Below, piece after piece: positions 34,746 through 43,021 of a stretch of 64,000 bases of DNA. The notes beneath the pieces were generated by a model. It saw only the letters and a list, made by a program, of their open reading frames with translations, was not told the DNA's origin and ran no database searches. Positions within the stretch are counted from its first letter, which is position 1; every line of letters begins with the position of its first letter. The DNA is from Erwinia sp039023475 (GTDB taxonomy: Bacteria > Pseudomonadota > Gammaproteobacteria > Enterobacterales > Enterobacteriaceae), in NCBI RefSeq assembly GCF_039023475.1, contig NZ_JBCHVB010000001.1, positions 992,001 through 1,056,000 on the forward strand, read 5' to 3'. The translations under genes were made by a program, and so were the position numbers.

Positions 34746-35855
34746 TTACTTACCACTTTTAACTTTAGTCCATGCGCGCGTACGCACACGATCAAGTTTG
34801 GGCGACTGCACTTTCAGGACGAACAGCTTCGACATCGCATCCGGCGTCGGGAAAATGCCGGGGTTGTTGCGAATATCCTCATTAATCAGCGGCACTGACG
34901 CCTTGTTGCCGTTAGCGTAAAACGTCCGGTTAGAGACATCGGCTATAACCTTTGGCTCCATCAGGTAGTTGAGGAACTGGTAGGCCTCATCAAGGTTTTT
35001 AGCATCTTTAGGAATGGCCATCATGTCAAAGAACGCCAGCGCACCTTCTTTAGGAATGGTATAGGCGATATTGACGCCATTCTTCGCTTCCACCGCGCGG
35101 TTTTTTGCCTGCAACACATCTCCTGCCCAGCCGATCGCGACGCAGGTATTACCATTAGCCAGATCGTTGATGTACTGAGATGAGTGGAAGTAACGAATGC
35201 TCGGACGCAGCTTCATCAGCAGATCGGTAGCCGCGCCGGTATAATCTTTGGCATCCTCGCTGTTGGGATCTTTACCCAGATAGTTAAGAACGGTGGCGAA
35301 AATCTCTTCCGGGGCATCCAGGAAGGAGACGCCGCAGCTTTTCAGCTTCTCCAGGTTTTCCGGCTTCAGCACCAGATCCCAGCTATCTACCGGAGCGTCT
35401 TTACCCAGCGCCGCTTTTACTTTCTCGACGTTATAGCCGATACCGGTGGTGGCCCAGAGGTAAGGGATGGCATATTTATTCTCTGGATCGTGCTGTTCCA
35501 GCTTTTTCATCAGCTCAGGATCGAGGTTTTTATAGTTGGGCAGCTTACTCTTATCGAGCGGCTGAAACACGCCGGACTGGAGCTGGCGCGCCAGGAAGCT
35601 CGACGAAGGCGCCACGACATCATAGCCCGTGCTGCCGGCCATCAGCTTACCTTCCAGCACTTCATTGGAATCAAAGACGTCATAAACGACTTTTATACCG
35701 GTTTGCTTTTCAAAGTTTGGCACGGTGTCCGGCGAAATATAGTCGGACCAGTTATAAACGTGCAGCGTTTTATCAGCAGCCGCTGCGCCGGCGGAAGACG
35801 CCATCAGCACACCCGCTACCACAGTAGATAACCATTTTTTACGTTGGCTGAACAT
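34746..35855 (-). CDS. potF: Putrescine-binding periplasmic protein PotF
   Basis: Periplasmic receptor for putrescine, 369 aa (E. coli 370). A Sec signal peptide (MFSQRKKWLSTVVAGVLMASSAGAAAA, cleavage near residue 27) is followed by the family start LHVYNWSDYISPDTVPNFEKQTGI. Ligand-site aromatic and acidic residues appear in YNWSDY, VVAPSSSFLARQL, CVAIGWAGDVLQA and EGALAFFDMMAIP. AGGAGAG precedes the ATG. First gene of potFGHI. An ArgR-type palindrome lies about 80-95 bases upstream. Confidence 0.97.
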   Translation of the reverse strand: MFSQRKKWLSTVVAGVLMASSAGAAAADKTLHVYNWSDYISPDTVPNFEKQTGIKVVYDVFDSNEVLEGKLMAGSTGYDVVAPSSSFLARQLQSGVFQPLDKSKLPNYKNLDPELMKKLEQHDPENKYAIPYLWATTGIGYNVEKVKAALGKDAPVDSWDLVLKPENLEKLKSCGVSFLDAPEEIFATVLNYLGKDPNSEDAKDYTGAATDLLMKLRPSIRYFHSSQYINDLANGNTCVAIGWAGDVLQAKNRAVEAKNGVNIAYTIPKEGALAFFDMMAIPKDAKNLDEAYQFLNYLMEPKVIADVSNRTFYANGNKASVPLINEDIRNNPGIFPTPDAMSKLFVLKVQSPKLDRVRTRAWTKVKSGK

Positions 35856-36421
35856 CTTCTCTCTCCTCCAGAACTGAGATTATTTACTACCGATAAGCAA
35901 ACCGGCTGCCGGCCGCACTAAATCACTGCTGTACAATGAATGTTTATTCATCCAGCGGTAAACTAAAAAACCGCGCCTCCTGCAACAGCCCGCGCTGCAG
36001 AAAAATGCCAGGCCTGTAAACGCCCTGATGCATTAAGGGAGATACTGTCGCGCTAAGCACCTGACGTTCAGGCCGCTGTAGCCTTAAGTATAACGATTCT
36101 CTCTCTTTCGCAACGATGCACGTTGAATGCAGACCCGCAAGGATAGCCCCCCACGATGATTGAGGCCAGATCCCGGCGTAAAAAACGCCTTTTAGCGATT
36201 ATTTATGCATTTTACCTGTAGTGAAAGGCCAGAGTGGCGCGAAAACACGTTGAATATCTGGCAGTATGGGGGTTAACACAGGATAAAAAGTGGTTGGACG
36301 GCGGCGCGTACCGGTGAATAACGCCGTATCCGGCAAGACAGGGAGTCAGATACCAACAGGTAAGTGAAGGGAAAGGGAAAGCAAAGGCGGGCCAGAGAGA
36401 TGACCCGACAGCGAAAGGACG
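35856..36421. other. potF-ybjN intergenic region (566 bp)
   Basis: No gene-like frame. The left end contains the potF control region with the ArgR-type box. On the minus strand, a segment resembling half of an enterobacterial REP element (GCCGGATACGGCGT, complement of 36321-36334) lies downstream of ybjN. The rest shows no structure I can name. Confidence 0.4.
35935..35952. promoter_or_regulatory. ArgR-type box upstream of potF
   Basis: AATGAATGTTTATTCATC contains TGAAT-N4-ATTCA (35937-35950), a perfect match to both half-sites of the ArgR consensus. It lies 80-97 bases upstream of the potF start. The adjacent positions where a second box would be expected are not convincing. Confidence 0.5.
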
Positions 36422-36901
36422 TTAATGCAGCAGCGAGTGGGCGCTCACAGCGGCGGGACGCTCTTCTTCCTCGCCCGGCACCAGCAGATGATTAGCAAAG
36501 GCTTCCAGCACCACCATCGAAATCTGCTCTTCGCTCTGCTTCATAAAGTGGACGAACTGCCCGTAGGTCAGCCCGGCGGTCACGCAGAACGACTGGCAGA
36601 CGATCAGCTTCGGCAGATTATCATCCTGAATGTCCACAAATGCCTTCACGGTCAGCGAGCTGGCGTTTATCAGCGACAGATCGCCCACCAGGGGGATCAG
36701 CGCCGTGGGCTTCACTTCAGCCAGCGCGGAAAACAGGATGACATCATCAACCAGATCGAGCTTGGCATCGAACACCCCGTCAAAATTTTGCATATGCGGC
36801 AGGTGAAGGGCCTGACAGGAGTCACACTCAAACCAGGTAATGCTTTGCTGATCCAGCCAACGTCGTATTACGTCAATATCTGGAACGACGAGTGAATCCA
36901 T
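36422..36901 (-). CDS. ybjN: YbjN domain-containing protein
   Basis: Cytosolic protein of unknown biochemical function, 159 aa (E. coli 158); in E. coli altered levels affect motility, exopolysaccharide and acid or oxidative stress. The N-terminal half is well conserved (WFECDSCQALHLPHMQNFDGVFDAKLDL), with a CxxC pair, followed by LINASSLTVKAFVDIQDDNLPKL and SEEQISMVVLEA. Similarity to type III secretion chaperone folds has been noted for the family. It lies 86 bases downstream of rimK on the same strand, as in E. coli. Confidence 0.93.
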   Translation of the reverse strand: MDSLVVPDIDVIRRWLDQQSITWFECDSCQALHLPHMQNFDGVFDAKLDLVDDVILFSALAEVKPTALIPLVGDLSLINASSLTVKAFVDIQDDNLPKLIVCQSFCVTAGLTYGQFVHFMKQSEEQISMVVLEAFANHLLVPGEEEERPAAVSAHSLLH

Positions 36902-36987
36902 GTACTTTATCTCATGCCGCCTTAAAATTGCGCTCTAGCTTACGGAAAAAAGGGGGCGAACACCACGCCTGCAGGATAAATATGACC

Positions 36988-37890
36988 TCAACCACCCGTT
37001 TTCAGACTGAAGCCAGGCTGCGCATGCGCTTCTGTCCAGGCGATCATCATTGAGGCGATATCCAGCCCCGTGGTCTTTTCAACGCCTTCCAGACCCGGCG
37101 AGGCGTTAACCTCCATGACCAGCGGGCCACGGCTGGCGCGTAAAATATCCACCCCGGCCACATCAAGTCCCAGCGTGGCCGCCGCCGTCACGGCAATGTG
37201 TCGCTCAACGTCGGTAATAGTGACCTGGCGGGCGGTTCCGCCGCGATGCAAATTGGAGCGGAAATCCCCCTCTTTTGCCTGCCGCTCAATGGCCGCCACC
37301 ACGTTTCCGCCGATGACCAGGCAGCGAATATCCCGCCCCTGCGCCTCCTTGATATATTCCTGAACCAGGATCTGCGCATTCAGCCCGCGAAAGGCGTCAA
37401 TGACGCTCTCGGCCGCCTGCCGCGTTTCAGCAAGCACCACGCCTATGCCCTGCGTGCCCTCAACCAGTTTGACCACCAGCGGCGCACCGCCCACCATCTC
37501 AATCAAATCGCGGGTATCATCCGGTGAATGTGCGAACCCGGTGACCGGCATGGCAATCCCCTGACGGGCAAGCAGCTGGAGCGATCGCAGCTTGTCCCTG
37601 GCTCGGGTAATCGCCACCGACTCGTTCAGGGGGTAGCTGCCGCACATCTCAAACTGGCGTAGCACTGCCGTCCCGTAAAAAGTTATTGCCGAACCGATAC
37701 GGGGGATAACGGCATCAAAGCGTGCCAGCTGCCTGCCTCGATAGTGTATCGCGGAGGCGCCTGGATTGATGTTCATATAACAGGAGAGAGGATCGATCAC
37801 CTCCACGCTGTGGCCACGCGCCCTTCCCGCCTGGAGCAACCTTCTGCACGAGTAAAGGGAACCGTTACAGGAAAGAATCGCAATTTTCAC
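36988..37890 (-). CDS. rimK: Ribosomal protein S6--L-glutamate ligase RimK
   Basis: ATP-grasp ligase that adds glutamate residues to the C-terminus of ribosomal protein S6 and makes poly-alpha-glutamate in vitro. The product is 300 aa, the E. coli length. Visible motifs are the ATP-binding VVKLVEGTQGIGVVLAET, the QEYIKEAQGRDIRCLVIG strand and the metal-binding LVMEVNASPGLEGVEKTTG. It is third in the ybjC-nfsA-rimK-ybjN string, 18 bases after nfsA, so induction with the redox-responsive ybjC promoter is likely. Confidence 0.97.
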   Translation of the reverse strand: MKIAILSCNGSLYSCRRLLQAGRARGHSVEVIDPLSCYMNINPGASAIHYRGRQLARFDAVIPRIGSAITFYGTAVLRQFEMCGSYPLNESVAITRARDKLRSLQLLARQGIAMPVTGFAHSPDDTRDLIEMVGGAPLVVKLVEGTQGIGVVLAETRQAAESVIDAFRGLNAQILVQEYIKEAQGRDIRCLVIGGNVVAAIERQAKEGDFRSNLHRGGTARQVTITDVERHIAVTAAATLGLDVAGVDILRASRGPLVMEVNASPGLEGVEKTTGLDIASMMIAWTEAHAQPGFSLKTGG

Positions 37891-37908
37891 CAGATGCCCC
37901 CGGAAAAC

Positions 37909-38631
37909 TTAACGCGTGGCCCAGCCCTGTTTATGCAGATAGTCCAGCATGAAGGGGCGGCTCTCCCTGATGATCGTCTTCTGAATATGCTCGCTCCAGC
38001 TTTCGCGGCGCTGATTACTTCCCCGGTTGAGGTAATACTCTTCATGCTCGCGGTCGTAGGCGGCCAGAACCTGCGGATCGACTGGCTGGTAGTGATTCTC
38101 ATGCACCAGCATCGCGGCGGGCATACGCGGTTTTTTCTGCGGCGACTGTGCGGGCCATCCAATGCAGAAACCAAACAGCGGCAGGACATATTTTGGCAGG
38201 CCGAGCAGCTCGGTCACCTCAGCAATGCTGTTGCGGATGCCGCCAATAAAGACGCCGCCGAGGCCGAGCGACTCGGCGGCGGTCATGGCATTCTGGCCCA
38301 TTAACGCGGTATCCACGCAGCCCAGCAGCAGCTGCTCAGCCAGGCCAAGCTGTGCTTCCGGGCAGATTTGCTGAAGGCGGTTAAAGTCGGCGCAGAAGAT
38401 CCAGAACTCCGCCGCCTCTGCCACATAATGCTGTCCGCCGGTAAGGGTGACCAGCTTTTCACGCAGCTGCCGGTCTGTGATACGGATAACCGAAGAGCAC
38501 TGAAGGAAGCTGGAGCTGGAAGCTGACTGCGCAGCGGCAAGAATCGCTTCGCGCTGCTCATCCTCAATGGCCTTGTCGGTAAAGGCGCGAATGGATCGGT
38601 GAGAGCAAAGCAGCTCAATGGTCGGCGTCAT
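37909..38631 (-). CDS. nfsA: Oxygen-insensitive NADPH nitroreductase NfsA
   Basis: FMN enzyme that reduces nitroaromatics and quinones by two electrons with NADPH; it is the major nitrofuran-activating enzyme in E. coli. The product is 240 aa with the start at ATG 38631 (MTPTIELLCSHRSIRAF), as in E. coli, with GGAG upstream. Family stretches seen are SSSSFLQCSSVIRITD, LTGGQHYVAEAAEFW, LGLGGVFIGGIRN and the C-terminal RESRPFMLDYLHKQGW. It overlaps the end of ybjC by 17 bases. In E. coli it is under SoxS control. Confidence 0.96.
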   Translation of the reverse strand: MTPTIELLCSHRSIRAFTDKAIEDEQREAILAAAQSASSSSFLQCSSVIRITDRQLREKLVTLTGGQHYVAEAAEFWIFCADFNRLQQICPEAQLGLAEQLLLGCVDTALMGQNAMTAAESLGLGGVFIGGIRNSIAEVTELLGLPKYVLPLFGFCIGWPAQSPQKKPRMPAAMLVHENHYQPVDPQVLAAYDREHEEYYLNRGSNQRRESWSEHIQKTIIRESRPFMLDYLHKQGWATR

Positions 38632-38902
38632 GGTTATCTCCTGGTCTGTTTTTATCATGCGGTCTGTCCATACTAAACAACTCCGGCGCCAGTGCTTTAG
38701 CCGTTCGCCACATCATCAGCGCAGCGGCCGGAAGCATCAGGGCAATGCCGGCGAATACCAGTATTGTGGCGGTCAGCGGGCCGGCAAAAGCTGCGGGCAA
38801 GGGTAGCATCTGATGCAGCACCAGGTAAGAGGCAACCAGCATTATTACCCCGAGCGCCTCCATGATCAGCACCGGTACGGGTAAGCGAGTAAATGCACGC
38901 AA
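38615..38902 (-). CDS. ybjC: Inner-membrane protein YbjC (DUF1418)
   Basis: Small membrane protein of unknown function co-transcribed with nfsA. The start is a TTG at 38902 with AAGGAG 7 bases upstream, giving 95 aa, exactly the E. coli length; an ATG 25 codons earlier has no ribosome-binding site and no homology. Two hydrophobic segments are separated by LPLPAAFAGP, followed by LMLPAAALMMW and a polar tail ending KNRPGDNHDADH. It overlaps nfsA by 17 bases. In E. coli the ybjC promoter is activated by SoxS. Confidence 0.85.
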   Translation of the reverse strand: MRAFTRLPVPVLIMEALGVIMLVASYLVLHQMLPLPAAFAGPLTATILVFAGIALMLPAAALMMWRTAKALAPELFSMDRPHDKNRPGDNHDADH

Positions 38903-39053
38903 GAGAAGGCTCCTTAAAAAGTGATGCTGCTCTGCCCCCGGAAGTGAGCAGAGTCGTTTTCTTCGCATAGTCTTCACGAATCAGACCAACAGGTAATTCC
39001 TTCTTCCCATTACAGGTCGAAGCGGGCATCATAATCGCCAGCTACGCTTAACA

Positions 39054-39069
39054 TGTGACGCAAGTCACA
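39054..39069. promoter_or_regulatory. CRP-type palindrome upstream of grxA
   Basis: TGTGA-CGCAAG-TCACA (39054-39069) matches both half-sites of the CRP consensus exactly with the correct 6-base spacer. It is centred 34 bases before the grxA start and about 160 bases upstream of ybjC, so it could act on either gene. Binding is predicted, not shown. Confidence 0.5.
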
Positions 39070-39095
39070 AAAAATCGCACTTTGAGGAGAAACCT

Positions 39096-39359
39096 ATGTT
39101 TGCAGTGATTTTCGGACGTCCTGGCTGTCCTTACTGTGTTCGCGCAAAAGAACTGGCTGAAAAACTGACCGAAGAGCGTGAAGATTTTAACTTCCGCTAC
39201 GTGGATATCCACGCTGAAGGCATCACCAAAGCCGACCTGGAAAAGACCGTGGGCAAACCGGTTGAAACCGTACCGCAGATTTTCCTCGATCAGGACCACA
39301 TTGGCGGCTGTACTGAGTTTGAAGCCTATGCCAAAGAGAACCTGGGTCTGTTCCAGTAA
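39096..39359 (+). CDS. grxA: Glutaredoxin 1
   Basis: Cytosolic thiol-disulfide oxidoreductase that uses glutathione to reduce ribonucleotide reductase, PAPS reductase and other disulfides. The product is 87 aa (E. coli 85). The active site CPYC is at residues 11-14. The glutathione-binding TVPQIFLDQDHIGGCTEF follows. GAGGAG lies before the ATG. It is divergent from ybjC. The E. coli gene is activated by OxyR; I did not find a convincing OxyR site. Confidence 0.97.
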   Translation: MFAVIFGRPGCPYCVRAKELAEKLTEEREDFNFRYVDIHAEGITKADLEKTVGKPVETVPQIFLDQDHIGGCTEFEAYAKENLGLFQ

Positions 39360-39404
39360 TCTGCACGCTTCCCGGCACGGCCTTTTTCGCCGCCTGCCAC
39401 AGCA

Positions 39405-39433
39405 AAAAAAGCCGACGCGTTGTCGGCTTTTTA
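39405..39433 (+). terminator. Terminator of grxA
   Basis: An A-run, stem AAAAAGCCGAC (39406-39416) with GTCGGCTTTTT (39422-39432), and a 5-base loop. It is symmetrical enough to serve grxA (plus) and the convergent ybjM (minus). Confidence 0.8.
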
Positions 39434-39469
39434 TTGTCTGCTACGCAGACCCCCTCTGTTTGTGCAGCG

Positions 39470-39904
39470 TCAATCGCGCGCGGGCAGCAGCATTCGACAC
39501 AGCATCACGCCCAGCGCACCTGAGCCACACCAGAAAACGGCGCTGGTCATAAACGCCAGTTCCTGCATCAGCACGCTGCTGCTGAAAAAATGCAGGCGGA
39601 TCAGCAGCAGACAAAGCGGCGTGGCCAGCAGTGCCCCCAGTAACGCTACGCCGAGCGGCCAGCGCCTGACGTTCAGCGCCGCTATCGCACCAGGTAACGT
39701 AAACATCAGCAGCCCCAGACGTGACTGGGTATGCGAAACATTTTCCATCTCCATTTCATATCTGACCGCCAGAAAGACGATACAGTAAAGCGTAAAGCAG
39801 GTTACCACGCCCGCCCAGGAGATATCTCTAAACACGTTAAGCCCCTCTTTCGCCAATTTATGTCGTAATCTCACCGGAAATACACCGGCTGTTTTTTCTG
39901 TCAT
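39470..39904 (-). CDS. ybjM: Inner-membrane protein YbjM
   Basis: Small membrane protein of unknown function, 144 aa against 125 in E. coli. The extra length is mainly an N-terminal polar stretch (MTEKTAGVFPVRLRHKLAKEGLN). Four hydrophobic segments are visible. The similarity to E. coli YbjM is clearest in GLLMFTLPGAIAAL, ATPLCLLLIRLHFFSSS and QELAFMTSAVFWCGSGALG. It lies between grxA (convergent) and ybjL (divergent), exactly as in E. coli, which supports the assignment despite modest sequence identity. Confidence 0.78.
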   Translation of the reverse strand: MTEKTAGVFPVRLRHKLAKEGLNVFRDISWAGVVTCFTLYCIVFLAVRYEMEMENVSHTQSRLGLLMFTLPGAIAALNVRRWPLGVALLGALLATPLCLLLIRLHFFSSSVLMQELAFMTSAVFWCGSGALGVMLCRMLLPARD

Positions 39905-40108
39905 GAAGAGTCCACGAACCGTTAAATATTCACGGCTTTTATCTGGCTGAAAAAGATCGAAGCGTTTAAAATGGCGACCGTTTTGTCAGGTGCTGGACGA
40001 CAGTACCTGAATAATCTGAACAGGGCCGCTGCTCTGCTGGCAGTAAGGCAAAGTTAGCGCATAACCCCATTTATTTCAATACGTTAGTGGTAAACAAGAA
40101 GTTAAACC

Positions 40109-41797
40109 GTGAATATAAACGTCGCAAATTTGTTAAGTGGAAATGACATCCTGTTATTATTTGTTGTGCTGGCGCTGGGACTCTGTCTGGGGAAATTACG
40201 CTTAGGCTCTGTCCAACTGGGTAATTCCATTGGCGTTTTAGTCGTTTCACTTCTGCTCGGCCAGCAGCACTTTGGCATTAATACTGATGCGCTAAATTTA
40301 GGTTTTATGTTATTTATTTTTTGCGTTGGCGTGGAGGCCGGGCCCAACTTTTTTTCCATCTTCTTCCGCGACGGTAAAAATTATCTGATGCTGGCGACCG
40401 TTATGGTCAGCAGCGCAGTTATCATTGCGCTTGGCCTGGGGAAATTGTTCAAGTGGGATATCGGCCTGACGGCAGGCATGCTGGCGGGCTCTATGACTTC
40501 CACCCCGGTTCTGGTCGGCGCCGGGGATACGCTCCGGCAAACGCTGCAACCCGGCGAGGCGCTCAATCAGGCGCAGAACAATCTCAGCCTCGGCTATGCG
40601 CTTACCTACCTGGTGGGGCTGGTCAGCCTGATTTTCGGGGCCCGCTATCTGCCTAAGCTACAGCATCAGGATCTGCCTACCAGCGCTCAGCAAATCGCCC
40701 GTGAACGCGGACTCGATCCGGACAGCCAGCGCAAAGTCTATCTGCCGGTGATCCGCGCCTATCGCGTGGGTCCCGAGCTGGTGGCCTGGACAGACGGTAA
40801 GAACCTGCGCGAACTGGGGATTTATCGCCAGACCGGCTGCTACATTGAACGTATCCGCCGCAACGGTATTCTGGCAAATCCGGACGGCGATGCGGTGCTC
40901 CAGCAGGGCGACGAGATATCGCTGGTGGGCTATCCGGATGCGCATTCGCGTCTCGATCCCAGCTTTCGTAACGGCAAAGAGGTTTTTGACCGTGACCTGC
41001 TGGATATGCGCATTATTAATGAAGAGATCGTGGTCAAAAATAATAACGCAGTAAATAAACGCCTCAGTCAGTTAAAGCTGACCGATCACGGCTGTTTCCT
41101 GAACAGGGTTATCCGCAGCCAGATTGAAATGCCGATTGATGACAGTATTATTTTGAATAAAGGCGACGTTCTGCAAATAAGTGGCGAAGCCCGTCGCGTT
41201 AAATCGGTCGCCGATAAGATCGGATTTATCTCAATTCATAGTCAGGTTACCGATCTCCTCGCTTTCTGCGCCTTTTTTATTATCGGGTTAATGATAGGCA
41301 TGGTCACCTTCCAGTTCAGCACCTTTAGTTTTGGCATTGGAAATGCGGCAGGTTTATTATTTTCCGGCATTCTTCTCGGTTTTCTCCGCGCTAATCATCC
41401 CACTTTTGGTTATATCCCCCAGGGCGCGCTGACGATGGTAAAAGAGTTTGGCCTGATGGTTTTTATGGCAGGCGTAGGTCTTAGTGCAGGTAGCGGCTTG
41501 TCACATGGTCTGGGCGACACGGGCTTAATGATGCTGATAGCCGGCCTGATGGTAAGTCTGCTGCCGGTGGTGATCAGCTTTCTGTTTGGTGCCTGGGTAT
41601 TAAAAATGAACCGTGCGCTGCTGTTCGGCGCCATCATGGGTGCGCGCACCTGCGCCCCGGCGATGGAGATCATCAGCGATACCGCACGCAGTAATATTCC
41701 TGCGCTGGGTTACGCTGGCACCTACGCCATCGCTAACGTTTTGCTGACCCTTGCCGGGACGCTTATCGTTATAATCTGGCCGATGATCCCGCTTTAA
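40109..41797 (+). CDS. ybjL: Putative transporter YbjL (AspT/YidE-type, AAE family)
   Basis: Inner-membrane protein of the aspartate:alanine exchanger superfamily, 562 aa (E. coli 561); the substrate is not firmly known, and dicarboxylates such as glutamate or aspartate are candidates. The layout is about five to six N-terminal membrane segments (with GLTAGMLAGSMTSTPVLVGAGDTL), two cytosolic TrkA-C/RCK_C domains (about residues 205-375), and a second membrane half with the repeat GALTMVKEFGLMVFMAGVGLSAG and GAIMGARTCAPAMEII. It is monocistronic and followed within 60 bases by the rybB sRNA gene. Confidence 0.94.
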   Translation: MNINVANLLSGNDILLLFVVLALGLCLGKLRLGSVQLGNSIGVLVVSLLLGQQHFGINTDALNLGFMLFIFCVGVEAGPNFFSIFFRDGKNYLMLATVMVSSAVIIALGLGKLFKWDIGLTAGMLAGSMTSTPVLVGAGDTLRQTLQPGEALNQAQNNLSLGYALTYLVGLVSLIFGARYLPKLQHQDLPTSAQQIARERGLDPDSQRKVYLPVIRAYRVGPELVAWTDGKNLRELGIYRQTGCYIERIRRNGILANPDGDAVLQQGDEISLVGYPDAHSRLDPSFRNGKEVFDRDLLDMRIINEEIVVKNNNAVNKRLSQLKLTDHGCFLNRVIRSQIEMPIDDSIILNKGDVLQISGEARRVKSVADKIGFISIHSQVTDLLAFCAFFIIGLMIGMVTFQFSTFSFGIGNAAGLLFSGILLGFLRANHPTFGYIPQGALTMVKEFGLMVFMAGVGLSAGSGLSHGLGDTGLMMLIAGLMVSLLPVVISFLFGAWVLKMNRALLFGAIMGARTCAPAMEIISDTARSNIPALGYAGTYAIANVLLTLAGTLIVIIWPMIPL

Positions 41798-41819
41798 GAA
41801 AATATTTAGGGGTCCGTAA

Positions 41820-41847
41820 GAACTTTTAATTCTGCGCGCAGTCATAA
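41820..41847 (+). promoter_or_regulatory. SigmaE-type promoter of rybB
   Basis: -35 element GAACTT (41820-41825) and -10 element GTCATAA (41841-41847) are separated by 15 bases, matching the RpoE pattern GGAACTT-N15/16-GTCTAA. The predicted start is the G at 41853, the first base of RybB. Confidence 0.7.
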
Positions 41848-41852
41848 TTAAT

Positions 41853-41919
41853 GCCACTGCTTTTCTTTGAAATTCCCAAATTGCGGAGCCCGTTAATCTG
41901 ATGATTAGCGGGTTTTTTT
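41853..41919 (+). ncRNA. rybB: RybB small regulatory RNA
   Basis: Hfq-dependent sRNA that represses outer-membrane protein mRNAs when sigmaE is active. The first 18 bases (GCCACTGCTTTTCTTTGA) are identical to E. coli RybB and contain its seed. GGAGCCC in the second half is also kept. The Rho-independent terminator stem CCCGTTAATC (41889-41898) / GATTAGCGGG (41903-41912) has a 4-base loop and 7 Ts. The RNA is about 67 nt, shorter than the roughly 79 nt of E. coli, because the terminator loop is smaller. It lies beside ybjL as in E. coli, though on this side the rcdA neighbour is absent. Confidence 0.88.
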
Positions 41920-42234
41920 CATTCTGGGCCTTTTTCACCCCCGTTTTCGCTTTTTTCTCCTTGTTTTTCACTCTTTCTCCGGTCCGGTTCCCGGCTATTT
42001 TTTATCGAACCTTAACAGAAGTACAACCAGCAGCCCGATCAGGAATATGCCTGTTTACCTTCCTGACGCCCACTTTTATCTTATGCCGCTGACGTTGTTA
42101 CTGGCTGGTGGGCTGTTTTCTCACCGCGTCCGGCGTCAGCCAGAAAGCGGGCGGCGCAAAAGCTTGCCGCGTCACTGGCCCCATTTTACTTTTGGATGCT
42201 TTTTGCATCTGCTTAACAAGGCGAGGAAATAAAG
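41920..42234. other. rybB-ybjG intergenic region (315 bp)
   Basis: No gene recognised; it carries the ybjG upstream region. In E. coli mdfA, ybjH, ybjI, ybjJ and rcdA lie between ybjG and rybB; none is present here. GGCGAGGA before ATG 42235 is a fair ribosome-binding site for ybjG. Confidence 0.45.
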
Positions 42235-42843
42235 ATGATTGAAGCGTTAAACCGGACACTTTTTCTCTGGATCAACGCCACGCCAACATCGCCAGACTGG
42301 TTAATCGCGCTGGCAACCTTTATCGCCCGGGATCTGATTCTTATCGGCCCACTGGCTATCCTTGCTTTATGGCTTTGGGGGGCGGACCATCAGCTCAAGG
42401 CGCAGCGGCGGCTGGCGCTGAAAACCGCCATTGCGCTGGCCTACGCCCTGACGATTTCCTGGTGTCTGGGTAATCTGTTTCCCCACGAGCGCCCCTTTGT
42501 CGCCGGTATCGGGCATCAGTTTCTGCCGCACGCCCCCAGTGAATCCTATCCAAGCAACCACGGCACCATCATCTTTACTTTTGCCATTGCCTTCCTGTGC
42601 TGGCACCGCGTCTGGTCAGGGGTCTTACTGATGCTGATTGCCACGACGATTGCCTGGTCGCGTATTTATCTGGGCGTGCACTGGCCGATTGATATGCTTG
42701 GCGGACTGCTGGTCAGCATGCTCTCCTGTCTCTTTGCCCAGATCGCGTGGCATTACTGCGGCAGACGCCTGATGGATAACTGTTCCGCGCTTTACCGCTT
42801 ACTGTTCGCCTTTCCTATTCGCAAAGGTTGGGTACGTCACTAA
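42235..42843 (+). CDS. ybjG: Undecaprenyl-diphosphatase YbjG (PAP2 family)
   Basis: Inner-membrane phosphatase that recycles undecaprenyl diphosphate to the monophosphate carrier for peptidoglycan and O-antigen synthesis; overproduction gives bacitracin resistance in E. coli. The product is 202 aa (E. coli 198). About five to six membrane segments are seen. PAP2 motifs are HERPF (motif 1 end), YPSNHGT (motif 2, with the catalytic His; E. coli has PSDH) and SRIYLGVHWPIDMLGG (motif 3). The C-terminus AFPIRKGWVR is nearly identical to E. coli YbjG, which separates it from other PAP2 proteins. Confidence 0.93.
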   Translation: MIEALNRTLFLWINATPTSPDWLIALATFIARDLILIGPLAILALWLWGADHQLKAQRRLALKTAIALAYALTISWCLGNLFPHERPFVAGIGHQFLPHAPSESYPSNHGTIIFTFAIAFLCWHRVWSGVLLMLIATTIAWSRIYLGVHWPIDMLGGLLVSMLSCLFAQIAWHYCGRRLMDNCSALYRLLFAFPIRKGWVRH

Positions 42844-42862
42844 CCGCATCAAAATAGAGTTC

Positions 42863-42893
42863 AGGGTGGTTAATTCCACCCTTTATTTATTTC
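42863..42893 (+). terminator. Terminator of ybjG
   Basis: Stem AGGGTGG (42863-42869) / CCACCCT (42876-42882), 6-base loop, followed by TTATTTATTT, 20 bases after the ybjG stop. Confidence 0.75.
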
Positions 42894-43007
42894 CTGCCTT
42901 CACCTCCTTCGTTGCGCAATAAAGATAAAAAACGCATAAAATTTAATAGTGGCTTGCGCAAGCGGTGATTAAATAACCAGCTGCGCCAGCCTTTATTTTA
43001 TAAATTA

Positions 43008-43021
43008 TTGATTTAAATCAA
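43008..43021. promoter_or_regulatory. FNR-type palindrome upstream of sdaC
   Basis: TTGAT-TTAA-ATCAA is a perfect match to the FNR consensus (and resembles the CRP half-site spacing). It lies 334 bases before the sdaC start, in A/T-rich DNA where such a palindrome can arise by chance. Confidence 0.4.

Noticed and set aside
35989..36015. Sigma54-like TGGCATTTTTCTGCA on the minus strand upstream of potF
   Set aside because: The GG and GC doublets are 9 rather than 10 bases apart, which normally abolishes RpoN recognition, although E. coli potFGHI is reported to respond to NtrC.
36321..36334. REP-like sequence downstream of ybjN
   Set aside because: Only half of the element is recognisable and no second copy with an inverted partner was seen nearby, so it is not called as a repeat family.
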